A DNA stretch of 64,000 bases. Source: Azotosporobacter soli. Its GTDB lineage: Bacteria > Bacillota > Negativicutes > SG130. The notes beneath the pieces were generated by a model. The model saw only the letters and a program-made list of their open reading frames with translations, was not told the DNA's origin and did not search any database. How positions within the stretch are numbered: the first letter of the stretch is position 1; each line of letters starts with the position of its first letter. Positions 1-7,931 of this stretch are shown piece by piece. The stretch covers positions 1 to 64,000 of the forward strand of contig NZ_JAUAOA010000005.1 of assembly GCF_030542965.1 (NCBI RefSeq), in the 5' to 3' direction. The translations under genes were made by a program, and so were the position numbers.

Positions 1-110
1 CACAGAGTAGTCTGGTAAGGCCCCTTGTAGATCACAAGGTTGATAGGCCAGGTGTGGAAGTTCAGTAATGAATGGAGCTGACTGGTACTAATAGGCCGAG
101 GGCTTGACTT
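1..110 (+). rRNA. rrl: 23S ribosomal RNA, 3' end (partial)
   Basis: This is the last stretch of the large-subunit rRNA; the 5' part lies outside the window. The conserved 3' terminal block with GACTGGTACTAATAGGCC followed by GAGGGCTTGACTT is visible and matches the normal end of bacterial 23S rRNA, so the gene probably ends near base 110. A 5S rRNA and a tRNA follow on the same strand, as expected for an rRNA operon tail. Confidence 0.95.
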
Positions 111-346
111 AATGCAAGCTCGCACTCACTTGAGTGCAAGTGATGAAACCACTTGTTTGTAAATCTTTCTTCTATAAAGTTTTCAGGGAATATATTCTTC
201 GGAAATGTTCACCTGTAAATTGACAATTGAGATGAAACTTCAGTTGCAAGGCGCGTCGAGCACCAGAGCGAAGGCGTAGCGGAAGCTACGTTGAGCGAGG
301 AGCGCAGACAGCAACGCAGCAAATGAAGGATTCAGCGCAATTGGTA
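111..346 (+). other. 23S-5S internal transcribed spacer with hairpins
   Basis: This spacer of about 236 bases is fairly long for a 23S-5S gap and holds no gene. It contains a short inverted repeat (GCACTCA/TGAGTGC) soon after the 23S end, and a GC-rich block around 250-325 centred on a hairpin with arms GCGTAGC (274-280) and GCTACGT (285-291) and a GGAA tetraloop. The AT-rich middle contrasts with the GC-rich block. The stems may be RNase III processing sites, or the GC-rich block may be a dispersed repeat; the sequence alone does not decide. Confidence 0.6.
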
Positions 347-461
347 TCCGGTGATGATGGCTGTGGGGTCCCACCTGTTCCCATACCGAACACAGCAGTT
401 AAGCCCACATACGCCGAAAGTACTTGGCTGGAAGCGGCCTGGGAGGATAGGGAGTCGCCGG
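347..461 (+). rRNA. rrf: 5S ribosomal RNA
   Basis: The conserved 5S core with CCCATACCGAACACAG and AAGCCCACATACGCCGAAAG is present. The terminal helix forms between CCGGTGA (348-354) and TCGCCGG (455-461), with one G-U pair, which sets the ends within a base or two. The length of about 115 bases is normal. It lies between the 23S 3' end and tRNA-Asn and is co-transcribed with them. Confidence 0.93.
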
Positions 462-467
462 TTTTAT

Positions 468-543
468 TCCTCGGTAGCTCAGTTGGTAGAGCAATCGGCT
501 GTTAACCGATCGGTCGTAGGTTCGAGTCCTACCCGGGGAGCCA
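468..543 (+). tRNA. tRNA-Asn (anticodon GTT)
   Basis: The 76-base cloverleaf can be drawn by hand. The acceptor stem is TCCTCGG/CCGGGGA with one G-T wobble, the D-arm lies at about 476-492, the anticodon stem is ATCGG/CCGAT with loop CTGTTAA giving anticodon GTT, and the T-arm is GTAGG/CCTAC around TTCGAGT. The discriminator base is G and the CCA end is encoded (541-543). It begins six bases after the 5S rRNA and is the last gene of the rRNA operon. Confidence 0.96.
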
Positions 544-548
544 TTTTT

Positions 549-590
549 AAAGAAATCCGTTGCTGGACAAACAGCTGCGGATTTTTCTTT
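549..590 (+). terminator. Rho-independent terminator of the rRNA operon
   Basis: A long stem forms from AAATCCG-TT-GCTG and CAGC-TG-CGGATTT with a short loop (GACAAA), followed by TTCTTT. It comes directly after the tRNA CCA end and separates the rRNA operon from the hydrogenase promoter. Confidence 0.85.
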
Positions 591-594
591 TATA

Positions 595-623
595 TTGCTA
601 GACTTCACAGTCTGAGGTAAAAT
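595..623 (+). promoter_or_regulatory. Sigma-A-type promoter for the hydrogenase/phosphatase operon
   Basis: TTGCTA at 595-600 and TAAAAT at 618-623 are separated by exactly 17 bases. The element lies just after the rRNA terminator and about 45 bases upstream of the first hydrogenase-cassette gene. Spacing is ideal and both hexamers are close to consensus. Confidence 0.6.
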
Positions 624-668
624 AGAAGAAAGTTCATTACGTACTTTTTTTCACTTATGGAGGAGACT

Positions 669-926
669 ATGGTTCGTTTGGCAATATGTTTTGGCAGTGC
701 CTGCCACTTAAAAGGTTCGTATGCGGTTCTGGAAGCTTTCCAAGGATTGTTTGAGAAGTATAATTTAAAAAGAAAAATCGATTTAGAAGGCGCTTTTTGT
801 AATAGTCATTGCACTGAAGGCGTTGTAATCAAAATTAATGATGAGGTTATCACTCATGTTAGTAGAGAAAAAGTGTACGGTATCTTTTGCGAAAAGATTT
901 TGGGAGAAAACGCATGCAAATCATAA
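669..926 (+). CDS. Thioredoxin-like [2Fe-2S] ferredoxin (NuoE/HydC-type small protein)
   Basis: This 85-residue protein resembles the thioredoxin-fold [2Fe-2S] domain of NuoE and of the small subunit of multimeric hydrogenases. Four cysteines in the expected pattern are visible: Cys7 and Cys12 (CFGSAC) and Cys44 and Cys48 (CNSHC). It probably carries electrons to or from the hydrogenase encoded next. I chose the ATG at 669 because GGAGGA (659-664) precedes it; the in-frame ATG at 657 lies before that ribosome site. Its 3' end overlaps the next gene by 13 bases, which suggests translational coupling. The family call is good; the electron partner is inferred from context. Confidence 0.85.
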   Translation: MVRLAICFGSACHLKGSYAVLEAFQGLFEKYNLKRKIDLEGAFCNSHCTEGVVIKINDEVITHVSREKVYGIFCEKILGENACKS

Positions 927-2605
927 AAACACAAAAAGTTAATTGTCGTGATTGCCATCGATGCGTACGCTCCTGTCCGGTAAAGGCAATAGGCATAAAC
1001 GGCGGGCAGGCTAGGGTTATCGATGAACGTTGCATCTTATGCGGTCGTTGCGTTGTCGAATGCCCGCAAAAAGCAAAAACTGTGTTGGATGAGCGCGAAA
1101 AAATTCATCAGGCAATGGCTGCCGGCAAGAAGGTGGTCATAAGTTTAGCACCATCATTTGCCGCCAACTTTGATTTTGTTGATTTTACAGACTTTAAGAA
1201 AGAGTTGCTGCAACTTGGTTTTTCTGACGTGTTTGAAACGGCAGTGGGTGCTGATATTGTTGCGCAATCGTATCGTAATATGGTCGAAAAGAGGACTCGT
1301 CCAGTTATTTCTGCTTGTTGCCCCATTGTCGTAAAGTTAATTTGCAATTATTACCCGGAACTTGTTAGTTCACTTGCTCCCGTCGTATCGCCGATGATTG
1401 CGCATGCGAAGCTACTGCGTGAGCAACAGGGGGAGGATATTTTTATTGTCTTCGCAGGGCCCTGTATCGGCAAAATTGATGAAGCACAAAGTATTTCAGG
1501 TACGGTTGATGCTGTAATTACTTTTGAGCGTTTAAAAGAATGGATGCTTCAAATTACGCCTAACCTAATAAAGCAATCAATACTATTAGAGCATGATAAG
1601 AGTTCCGCCCGTACCTTTCCGCTTCCGGGAGGTATTTTGCAGACCATGGGTTATCGTGATGATAGCCAGTTTATCGCTGTCGACGGGATTGAAAATGTTA
1701 TGGCTGTTTTAAGTAGTATGTCTAACGGTGAAATCGAACCTGCATTCATTGAAATGCTTGCCTGTAGCGGGGGCTGCGTCGGCGGGCCGGTCAATAGCAA
1801 CAAACAATGTTGGCCAATAAAGAAAGGCAAAGTGAATGAATTTATTGCAGCCAGAGAACAGACTGGCTATTCGAACTCCCAAATGAATTTATCCGCTGAA
1901 AATTTTTCTCGCACTCATACTGCGGCTACACTTGATAGTCCTATGCCAAAAGAATCTGAAATTAGGGCTATTTTGCAGCGTTGCGGCAAAAATGCGTTAG
2001 AAGATCAAAAAAATTGCGGTGCCTGCGGTTATAATTCCTGTCGTGAAAAAGCGATCGCCGTCTTTCAAGGCTTAGCAGAAACGGATATGTGCGTTCCTTA
2101 TATGCGTTCAAAGGCAGAATCATTAGCGAATATGGTGGTCGAAAATTCGCCGAATGCAATTATTGTTGTAGATGAATCCATGCTGGTTCAAGAGGCTAAC
2201 CCTACCGCATATCGGATGTTTACTGGAAATATGTTTGAAAAGGGTGATTCCTTACTGCGCGTATTTGACTGCACGGATATCGTCAAAGCCATCCAATTAG
2301 AACAACGTATTATCGGTAAACGTGTAGAATATACAGAATATGGTTTAGTTGCAGAACAGACCGTGGTGCCATTAAAGGAACATGGCTTTGTACTGGTCGT
2401 ATTCGCCGACGTTACAGAACAAGAAAAGCGTGACCGTGAATGGGAACGGATGAAGTTTGAAACGATGGAAAAGGCAACTGAAATTATCAACCGGCAGATG
2501 AAAGTAGCACAGGAAATAGCTGGCTTGCTGGGAGAAACAACCGCGGAAACGAAGGCGGCACTGCTAGAATTGACTTGGCTGCTGCGCGGCAAGGAGGATA
2601 TATGA
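914..2605 (+). CDS. Sensory-type [FeFe] hydrogenase with Fe-S and PAS domains (group C-like)
   Basis: This 563-residue protein has two N-terminal [4Fe-4S] motifs (Cys11/14/17/21 and Cys40/43/46/50), then an [FeFe] hydrogenase H-cluster domain with SACCP (about 133-137), GPC (about 182-184) and LACSGGCVGG (Cys 284 and 288). A further Fe-S cluster domain (NCGACGYNSC, about 367-376) and a PAS domain (about 397-500) follow, with a charged, probably helical tail. Group C [FeFe] hydrogenases have this PAS-bearing layout and are proposed H2 or redox sensors rather than bulk catalysts. The usual MPC of motif 2 reads GPC here. The start at ATG 914 is preceded by GGGAGAA. The end overlaps the phosphatase start (ATGA), consistent with a coupled sensor-effector pair. 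Sensory function is inferred, not shown. Confidence 0.87.
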   Translation: MQIIKTQKVNCRDCHRCVRSCPVKAIGINGGQARVIDERCILCGRCVVECPQKAKTVLDEREKIHQAMAAGKKVVISLAPSFAANFDFVDFTDFKKELLQLGFSDVFETAVGADIVAQSYRNMVEKRTRPVISACCPIVVKLICNYYPELVSSLAPVVSPMIAHAKLLREQQGEDIFIVFAGPCIGKIDEAQSISGTVDAVITFERLKEWMLQITPNLIKQSILLEHDKSSARTFPLPGGILQTMGYRDDSQFIAVDGIENVMAVLSSMSNGEIEPAFIEMLACSGGCVGGPVNSNKQCWPIKKGKVNEFIAAREQTGYSNSQMNLSAENFSRTHTAATLDSPMPKESEIRAILQRCGKNALEDQKNCGACGYNSCREKAIAVFQGLAETDMCVPYMRSKAESLANMVVENSPNAIIVVDESMLVQEANPTAYRMFTGNMFEKGDSLLRVFDCTDIVKAIQLEQRIIGKRVEYTEYGLVAEQTVVPLKEHGFVLVVFADVTEQEKRDREWERMKFETMEKATEIINRQMKVAQEIAGLLGETTAETKAALLELTWLLRGKEDI

Positions 2606-3750
2606 AACCCGCGTTACATGCTGAGATTAGTGTAGCTCAATTGTCTAAGCATGGGGAAGAACTATGTGGCGATAAGGTAGAAATTATCCGTAACGAAAAG
2701 CATACGATTATTGCCCTCTCGGACGGTCTGGGCAGTGGCGTTAAAGCGAATATTCTTTCGACGCTCACGACAAAAATTGCATCTTCAATGCTCAAACGCG
2801 GTATTCCGCTGAGCGATGTCGTTGATACGATTGCGGAAACATTGCCGGTTTGCCGTGAACGAAAAATTGCCTATTCTACACTGCAAATCATCAAAATTGC
2901 TGCTGATGGATGGACAACACTGGTGGAGTTTGATTCCCCGCCGGTTTTTTTGTTGCGTAAAGGCCGCTTGGGCGCGTTGCCGATTGTAGAGAAGGAAATT
3001 TCCGGCAAGTTATTTCGCCAAGCCAGCCTGCAGCTGCGCGAAGATGACATGTTGATTGCGGTTACCGATGGAATCATACATGCAGGAATTGGTGCGATTT
3101 TAAAATTAGGTTGGGGCGAGGCAGGCGTTGCTCAACAACTGGAGGAAGAGTGGCGTCCGGATATTACGACTGAGACGATTTGTAATCGAATCATAACATG
3201 TGCTGAAGGTTTTTATGCTGGACAACCGGGCGATGATTCAACGGTGGTGGCGCTTAAGGTTCGGCGTCCTAAGGAACTGATTCTCCTTACCGGTCCGCCG
3301 AGTGATTCCCAATATGATGAACGAATTGTAAAACGCTTTCTTAGTTTTGAGGGGAGTAAAGTCATTGCAGGAGGCACTACGGCAAATATTGTAAGCCGTG
3401 TGCTGCAAAAACCGCTGATCGTCGATTATACCTGTCATAACCGCGACATTCCGCCGACAGCAGTATTGGAAGGCATCGATCTGGTGACAGAAGGGATTTT
3501 GACGTTAAATGCGGCGACGGAAAAATTGTTAAGCGGGAAAAAAATCGGTATAGATCTCGACGGTGCAACAAGATTGGCACAACAATTACTCAATGCCGAC
3601 CGCATAACGATTCTTGCCGGTGGTGCGATCAATTCGGCGCATCAAAATCCGGCGTTTCCTATGCCGATTAATATTAAAGGTCAGGTTTTAGGGAAATTAC
3701 AAGCCTGTTTACAACAATATGGAAAACAAATTACAATAGAATGGCTATAG
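2602..3750 (+). CDS. PP2C/SpoIIE-type serine/threonine phosphatase with unknown C-terminal domain
   Basis: This 382-residue protein begins with a SpoIIE/PP2C phosphatase domain. The metal-binding motifs are intact: LSDGLGSG (Asp41), VTDG (Asp156) and PGDDST (Asp211/Asp212). The last 160 or so residues form a separate domain I do not recognise; it includes KVIAGGTTANIV and ILAGGA glycine-rich segments. The start at ATG 2602 has AAGGAGG upstream and overlaps the hydrogenase stop codon. In group C3-type hydrogenase loci such a phosphatase is the presumed output of the hydrogenase sensor, and this arrangement fits. The phosphoprotein target is unknown. Confidence 0.85.
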   Translation: MKPALHAEISVAQLSKHGEELCGDKVEIIRNEKHTIIALSDGLGSGVKANILSTLTTKIASSMLKRGIPLSDVVDTIAETLPVCRERKIAYSTLQIIKIAADGWTTLVEFDSPPVFLLRKGRLGALPIVEKEISGKLFRQASLQLREDDMLIAVTDGIIHAGIGAILKLGWGEAGVAQQLEEEWRPDITTETICNRIITCAEGFYAGQPGDDSTVVALKVRRPKELILLTGPPSDSQYDERIVKRFLSFEGSKVIAGGTTANIVSRVLQKPLIVDYTCHNRDIPPTAVLEGIDLVTEGILTLNAATEKLLSGKKIGIDLDGATRLAQQLLNADRITILAGGAINSAHQNPAFPMPINIKGQVLGKLQACLQQYGKQITIEWL

Positions 3751-3757
3751 GAACGCA

Positions 3758-3788
3758 TTTTGTATACAAAAACATTTTTATTTGTTAT
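3758..3788 (+). promoter_or_regulatory. Palindrome overlapping a possible promoter of the second hydrogenase
   Basis: A perfect 14-base palindrome, TTTTGTATACAAAA (3758-3771), overlaps a possible -35 element (TTGTAT, 3760-3765). A weak -10 (TGTTAT, 3783-3788) lies 17 bases downstream. A repressor bound at the palindrome would block this promoter. The symmetry is directly visible; the promoter itself is only moderately good. Confidence 0.45.
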
Positions 3789-3829
3789 AGTTGTAAAAGG
3801 TTTTAATTACATGGTTGGAGGAAGTAGTT

Positions 3830-5314
3830 ATGTTGCAAATGACTGAGGTTATTAAAATTCGTCGGAAAGTTTTGCTGGAACTTGCCCGACTAACTTGGGA
3901 AGGCTCACTTTCCCAAAATATTTCTGAAATTGCTGACACAATCGTTACATCGGATGGACCGCGTTATCGTTGTTGCGTGCATAAAGAACGCGCGGTATTA
4001 AAAGATAGAATCAAATTGGGGTTGGCGCAGCCGCTCGATGTTACCATTGCCGAAGCGGCTGAAGCAGCATTGAAGGGAACGATCGCCGATATGCCGATCG
4101 TTAATATTATGCCGGAAGCATGTGATCAATGTCCGATCGATAAATTCTTGGTAACCAATGCCTGCCGTAATTGCGTGGCGCACAATTGTATTGCCAGCTG
4201 TCCGAAAAACGCAATTACAGTTGTGCAAAATCAAGCTTATATCGATAAAAGCCGTTGTATCGAGTGCGGTCTCTGCAAAAAATCGTGTCTATATGGTGCA
4301 ATCGTTGAAATCAGTCGTCCCTGCGAACGTGCTTGTGAACTAGGGGCGATCAAGTCCGATAAGGAGCGGCGGGCTGCCATCGATTACGATAAATGCGTTC
4401 AATGCGGCGGCTGTAAGGCTGCGTGTCCGTTTGGCGCAATCAATGAGCAATCGTATATCGTTCAAGTTATTCAGGCTATCAAAAGTAAACGTCCGGTATA
4501 TGCAATGCTGGCGCCGGCTTTTATCAGCCAATTAGGCATTAAGGTCAAACCATTCCAAGTGTTTGCCGCGCTGAAGAGCATTGGTTTTACTGATGTGAGT
4601 GAAGTCGCTCTGGGAGCGGACGTGGTGACTTTAGCCGAAGCGGAAGAGTTCTTGCATGCGGTACCGGGGCAGCAATCCTATATGACGACCTCTTGCTGTC
4701 CAGCGTTTGTTGATATGGTTGGCAAGCATCTGCCAGAGAGTCGTGCTAATGTTTCGACGACTCCGTCGCCGATGGTCGTAATGGGCCAAATGATCAAGGA
4801 ACAGCATCCGGATGCTGTCGTCGTATTTGTCGGACCTTGTATAGCTAAAAAAGCAGAAGCGCGCAAAAATAAAGAGTACATCGATTATGTCTTGACCTTT
4901 GAAGAACTGGCAACTATGTTGGCTAATATCAATTTAACCGCTTTTGCTGAAGAACAAACACAGTCTGAAGGCTCGCAGACCGGCATCTTGTTTGCAAGAG
5001 CTGGCGGCGTTTCCGGTGCAGTGGTAAAAGTGTTGCAGGAAAAAGAACAATTAGATAAATTAAAAGCTGTTCGTGCTGAGGGACTTGAAGAGTGTTATAA
5101 AATGCTCAAAGAAATCGGTGAAGGAAAGAGAGACGCCAATTTCATGGAAGGTATGGCGTGCACCGGTGGCTGTGTCGGCGGACCAGGCGTATTGGCTGAC
5201 AGCCGTGTCAGTGGAAAAATGGTTGAAAATTTTGCCGTGCAAAACGCTCTGGCAGACACCGCACCTGAGAACGAAAAAGCGGTTCAGCGGCACGAGGTAC
5301 TTAAACATAAATAA
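3830..5314 (+). CDS. [FeFe] hydrogenase, monomeric group B-like
   Basis: This 494-residue protein has a cysteine-rich N-terminal region with several [4Fe-4S] motifs (for example NACRNCVAHNCIASCP, RCIECGLCKKSC and KCVQCGGCKAACP). An H-cluster domain follows, with TSCCP (287-291), GPC (Cys337) and MACTGGCVGG (Cys444 and Cys448). It lacks the PAS tail of its neighbour. The extra N-terminal clusters and the GPC variant point to group B, whose role is poorly known and may be ferredoxin-linked H2 metabolism. ATG 3830 is preceded by GGAGGA; the in-frame TTG at 3815 lies upstream of that site. It has its own 79-base upstream gap but sits with the sensory cassette. Hydrogenase identity is firm; the group is inferred. 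Confidence 0.88.
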   Translation: MLQMTEVIKIRRKVLLELARLTWEGSLSQNISEIADTIVTSDGPRYRCCVHKERAVLKDRIKLGLAQPLDVTIAEAAEAALKGTIADMPIVNIMPEACDQCPIDKFLVTNACRNCVAHNCIASCPKNAITVVQNQAYIDKSRCIECGLCKKSCLYGAIVEISRPCERACELGAIKSDKERRAAIDYDKCVQCGGCKAACPFGAINEQSYIVQVIQAIKSKRPVYAMLAPAFISQLGIKVKPFQVFAALKSIGFTDVSEVALGADVVTLAEAEEFLHAVPGQQSYMTTSCCPAFVDMVGKHLPESRANVSTTPSPMVVMGQMIKEQHPDAVVVFVGPCIAKKAEARKNKEYIDYVLTFEELATMLANINLTAFAEEQTQSEGSQTGILFARAGGVSGAVVKVLQEKEQLDKLKAVRAEGLEECYKMLKEIGEGKRDANFMEGMACTGGCVGGPGVLADSRVSGKMVENFAVQNALADTAPENEKAVQRHEVLKHK

Positions 5315-5324
5315 CTTGGGCGTA

Positions 5325-5353
5325 TTGCCTGGCGAACCTACGTAGAATATGAT
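5325..5353 (+). promoter_or_regulatory. Sigma-A-type promoter for yebC
   Basis: TTGCCT (5325-5330) and TATGAT (5348-5353) are spaced by 17 bases and lie about 65 bases before the yebC start. No clear terminator is seen between the hydrogenase stop and this element. Confidence 0.5.
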
Positions 5354-5417
5354 AAAATACCTAGTGACTCGTTATACAATACAATGCAGCTGTCTATGGA
5401 AAGGGGAACGTAGCGTA

Positions 5418-6152
5418 ATGTCTGGACATTCTAAGTGGGCGAATATTAAACATCGCAAAGGGCGCGTCGATGCATTAAGGGCAAGAATTACGACAAAAAT
5501 AGGTCGCGAAATCACAGTAGCGGTAAAAATGGGCGGTGCGGATCCAGCTGGTAATATGCGATTGAAACTCGTCTTGCAAAAAGCGAAAGAAAACAATGTG
5601 CCTAAAGACAATATTCAACGTGCGATTCAACGCGGCAGCGGAGCCGGTGATGGATCAAATTATGAAGAGCTTACTTATGAGGGCTATGGACCTGGCGGTG
5701 TTGCCGTTATGGTCGAAGTCTTAACGGATAACCGCAATCGTACCGCGGCAGATGTTCGTCATCTCTTTTCTAAATATGGCGGAAATTTAGGTGAAACCGG
5801 TTGCGTCGGCTGGATGTTTAAAAAGCAAGGCATCTTTTTAGTTTCGGCAGATGGGGAAATGGACGAAGATGAATTGATGTTGTTGGCGATTGAAGCAGGT
5901 GCCGATGATTTTAAAACCGAAGATGACGAATACGAGATTATTTGTTCACCGGAAGCTTTTGAAAAAGTGCAAATGGTGCTCGAGGAAAATAATTTGAACC
6001 TTAACATGGCGCGAATTGCGATGCTATCTGATACTACCGTGGCGCTAGCGGAAGAGGATGGCCAGAAAATGATCCGAATGCTCGATGCACTGGAAGATCA
6101 TGATGATGTACAGGAAGTGTATTCAAATTTTGATTTTCCGGATGAAGAGTAA
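5418..6152 (+). CDS. yebC: YebC/PmpR-family protein
   Basis: The 244-residue protein starts with the family signature MSGHSKWANIKH and continues with the conserved TYEGYGPGGVAV and GGNLGETGCVGWMF blocks. YebC-family members were first described as DNA-binding regulators; more recent work links them to translation through ribosome stalling. Length is typical. ATG 5418 is chosen because the signature begins there and AAGGGGAA lies upstream; the longer in-frame extension has no conserved residues. The gene precedes ruvAB, a common placement, and is closed by its own terminator. Confidence 0.93.
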   Translation: MSGHSKWANIKHRKGRVDALRARITTKIGREITVAVKMGGADPAGNMRLKLVLQKAKENNVPKDNIQRAIQRGSGAGDGSNYEELTYEGYGPGGVAVMVEVLTDNRNRTAADVRHLFSKYGGNLGETGCVGWMFKKQGIFLVSADGEMDEDELMLLAIEAGADDFKTEDDEYEIICSPEAFEKVQMVLEENNLNLNMARIAMLSDTTVALAEEDGQKMIRMLDALEDHDDVQEVYSNFDFPDEE

Positions 6153-6160
6153 TTCGATAA

Positions 6161-6189
6161 AAATAGAGGGGGCGATCCCCCTCTATTTT
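6161..6189 (+). terminator. Rho-independent terminator after yebC
   Basis: A perfect stem forms between AAATAGAGGGGG and CCCCCTCTATTT around the loop CGAT. It ends in TTTTG and lies eight bases past the yebC stop codon. Confidence 0.85.
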
Positions 6190-6219
6190 GCTGTTCGACA
6201 GGATAACTTGCAGCGGTGG

Positions 6220-6232
6220 CGAATATTATTCG
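6220..6232 (+). promoter_or_regulatory. Palindrome upstream of ruvAB (possible operator)
   Basis: CGAATATTATTCG is a perfect inverted repeat with 5-base arms. It ends just before a possible -35 (TTGATG, 6234-6239). It resembles a Firmicutes LexA box (CGAAC-N4-GTTCG), but the arms end in T/A instead of C/G and the spacer is three bases rather than four. SOS control of ruvAB is plausible but not established by this site. Confidence 0.3.
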
Positions 6233-6281
6233 TTTGATGGTGTACTAGCATCCATAATATTGTACCAACGGGAGGAAACTG

Positions 6282-6890
6282 ATGATTGCATATCTACGAG
6301 GACGGGTGTCTCATTTATTTTTGGACGCCTGTTTCATTGATGTAAATGGAATAGGTTATCGGGTATTCATTTCTGATTTTACGCGCAGGACGATTCATGT
6401 TGGTACGGAATTAGAATTGCTCACTTATCTGCAAGTTAGGGAAGACGCCATGATACTGTTCGGTTTTTGTTCGCAAGATGAATATGATATGTTTCATCTA
6501 TTGACTAGTATTAACGGCATCGGACCCAAAGGCGCAATGGGAATCTTGTCTGCCTCTGAACCTAAAGGGCTCAGCCTGGCAATCAGCCAAAAGAACATTG
6601 CTTGGTTGACAAAACTACCTGGTGTAGGCAAAAAAACAGCCGAACGCCTGATCGTCGAACTGTTTGACAAGGTGTCGCTACCGGAAAATGATGTAACAGA
6701 TGAAATGTTCGTTGATCTTTCGCCAGCCGGCGAAGGCGCTGCCGCTGTCAAAGCCGAGGCGACAAAGGCTCTCCTTGCTCTTGGCTATGTACAGTCGGAA
6801 ATCATTCCGGTATTACGCAAACTGGATGCGAAATCATTGCGTGTAGAAGAACTGATCAAGGTGAGTTTGCGCGAACTAAGCAAGAGGTGA
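6282..6890 (+). CDS. ruvA: Holliday junction branch migration protein RuvA
   Basis: The 202-residue protein has the RuvA N-terminal OB-fold (MIAYLRGRV... GIGYRVFIS), the helix-hairpin-helix pair (LTSINGIGPKGAMGIL and LTKLPGVGKKTAERLI), a flexible linker, and a C-terminal domain that contacts RuvB (about 155-202). RuvA binds four-way junctions and loads the RuvB motor. ATG 6282 follows GGGAGGA. ruvB begins four bases after its stop. Confidence 0.96.
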   Translation: MIAYLRGRVSHLFLDACFIDVNGIGYRVFISDFTRRTIHVGTELELLTYLQVREDAMILFGFCSQDEYDMFHLLTSINGIGPKGAMGILSASEPKGLSLAISQKNIAWLTKLPGVGKKTAERLIVELFDKVSLPENDVTDEMFVDLSPAGEGAAAVKAEATKALLALGYVQSEIIPVLRKLDAKSLRVEELIKVSLRELSKR

Positions 6891-6894
6891 ATAA

Positions 6895-7917
6895 ATGATG
6901 ACGGACGAACGAATCATACATGTTGATGAACAGGATACCGATAGCTGGGAATATAGTTTGCGGCCAAAACGCCTGCAGGAATATATCGGACAAGATCAAG
7001 CGAAAAATAATTTGTCTATTTTCATTCAGGCGGCATTGTCACGAGAAGAGGCGTTGGATCATGTTTTGTTGTATGGGCCGCCGGGGCTTGGAAAAACAAC
7101 GTTGGCTGGAATTATTGCCGGTGAACTCGGAGCGAATTTACGAATTACATCGGGGCCGGCAATCGAGCGGGCCGGTGATCTGGCTGCCATATTGACAAGC
7201 CTTGGAGAGAAAGACGTGCTGTTTATTGACGAAATCCATCGATTGTCGCGCAATGTAGAAGAAATATTATATTCGGCGATGGAAGATTATGCGTTGGATA
7301 TTATGATTGGAAAGGGGCCCAGTGCGCGGGCGATACGTCTTGACTTACCTCCGTTTACGCTGGTTGGTGCGACCACGCGCGCCGGTTCATTGGCATCGCC
7401 GCTTCGCGATCGGTTCGGCGTAATTTGCCGTTTGGAGTACTACCAAACAGAACAGCTGGTGCATATCGTCAACCGTGCGGCACAAATTCTCGGCATTGCG
7501 ATTGAAGAGCACGGTGCGCTTGAAATCGCGCGTCGTTCGCGCGGTACGCCGCGCGTTGCCAATCGCTTGTTGAAGCGGGTACGAGACTATGTACAAATCA
7601 AAGGCAGCGGTGTTATTACGGCGGAACTGGCCGATAAAGCATTGGCAATGCTGGAGGTGGATCACTGTGGTCTTGATCGCAGCGACCGAATCTTGCTTGA
7701 AACGATCATTGTAAAATTCCGCGGCGGACCGGTCGGTTTGGACACGCTGGCGGCAGCAATCAGTGAAGAATCGGAAACGATTGAAGATGTATATGAACCT
7801 TTTTTGATTCAACTCGGATTTTTGCAACGGACACCGCGCGGCCGGATTGCGTCGCCAGCCGCCTATGCTCATTTAGGAATACCGTATCCGCTGGACGAAC
7901 AGGGCGGCTATTTATAA
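6895..7917 (+). CDS. ruvB: Holliday junction DNA helicase RuvB
   Basis: This 340-residue AAA+ ATPase pumps DNA through RuvA-bound junctions. It shows Walker [10 protein letters not shown] (about 61-69), Walker B VLFIDEIH (about 108-115), the sensor/arginine-finger region [17 protein letters not shown], and the C-terminal winged-helix with [12 protein letters not shown] and QRTPRGR. Length is normal. Two adjacent ATG codons (6895 and 6898) are equally possible starts. It is the second gene of ruvAB and runs on towards queH. Confidence 0.97.
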   Translation: MMTDERIIHVDEQDTDSWEYSLRPKRLQEYIGQDQAKNNLSIFIQAALSREEALDHVLLYGPPGLGKTTLAGIIAGELGANLRITSGPAIERAGDLAAILTSLGEKDVLFIDEIHRLSRNVEEILYSAMEDYALDIMIGKGPSARAIRLDLPPFTLVGATTRAGSLASPLRDRFGVICRLEYYQTEQLVHIVNRAAQILGIAIEEHGALEIARRSRGTPRVANRLLKRVRDYVQIKGSGVITAELADKALAMLEVDHCGLDRSDRILLETIIVKFRGGPVGLDTLAAAISEESETIEDVYEPFLIQLGFLQRTPRGRIASPAAYAHLGIPYPLDEQGGYL

Positions 7918-7931
7918 GGAGGACGAATGCA

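Noticed and set aside
323-620. Short open frames over the 5S rRNA and tRNA-Asn
   Set aside because: They overlap structural RNA genes and lack ribosome sites and protein-like composition.
7387-7872. Minus-strand open frame of 161 codons in ruvB
   Set aside because: It is a shadow of ruvB in antisense with no ribosome site and no domain features.
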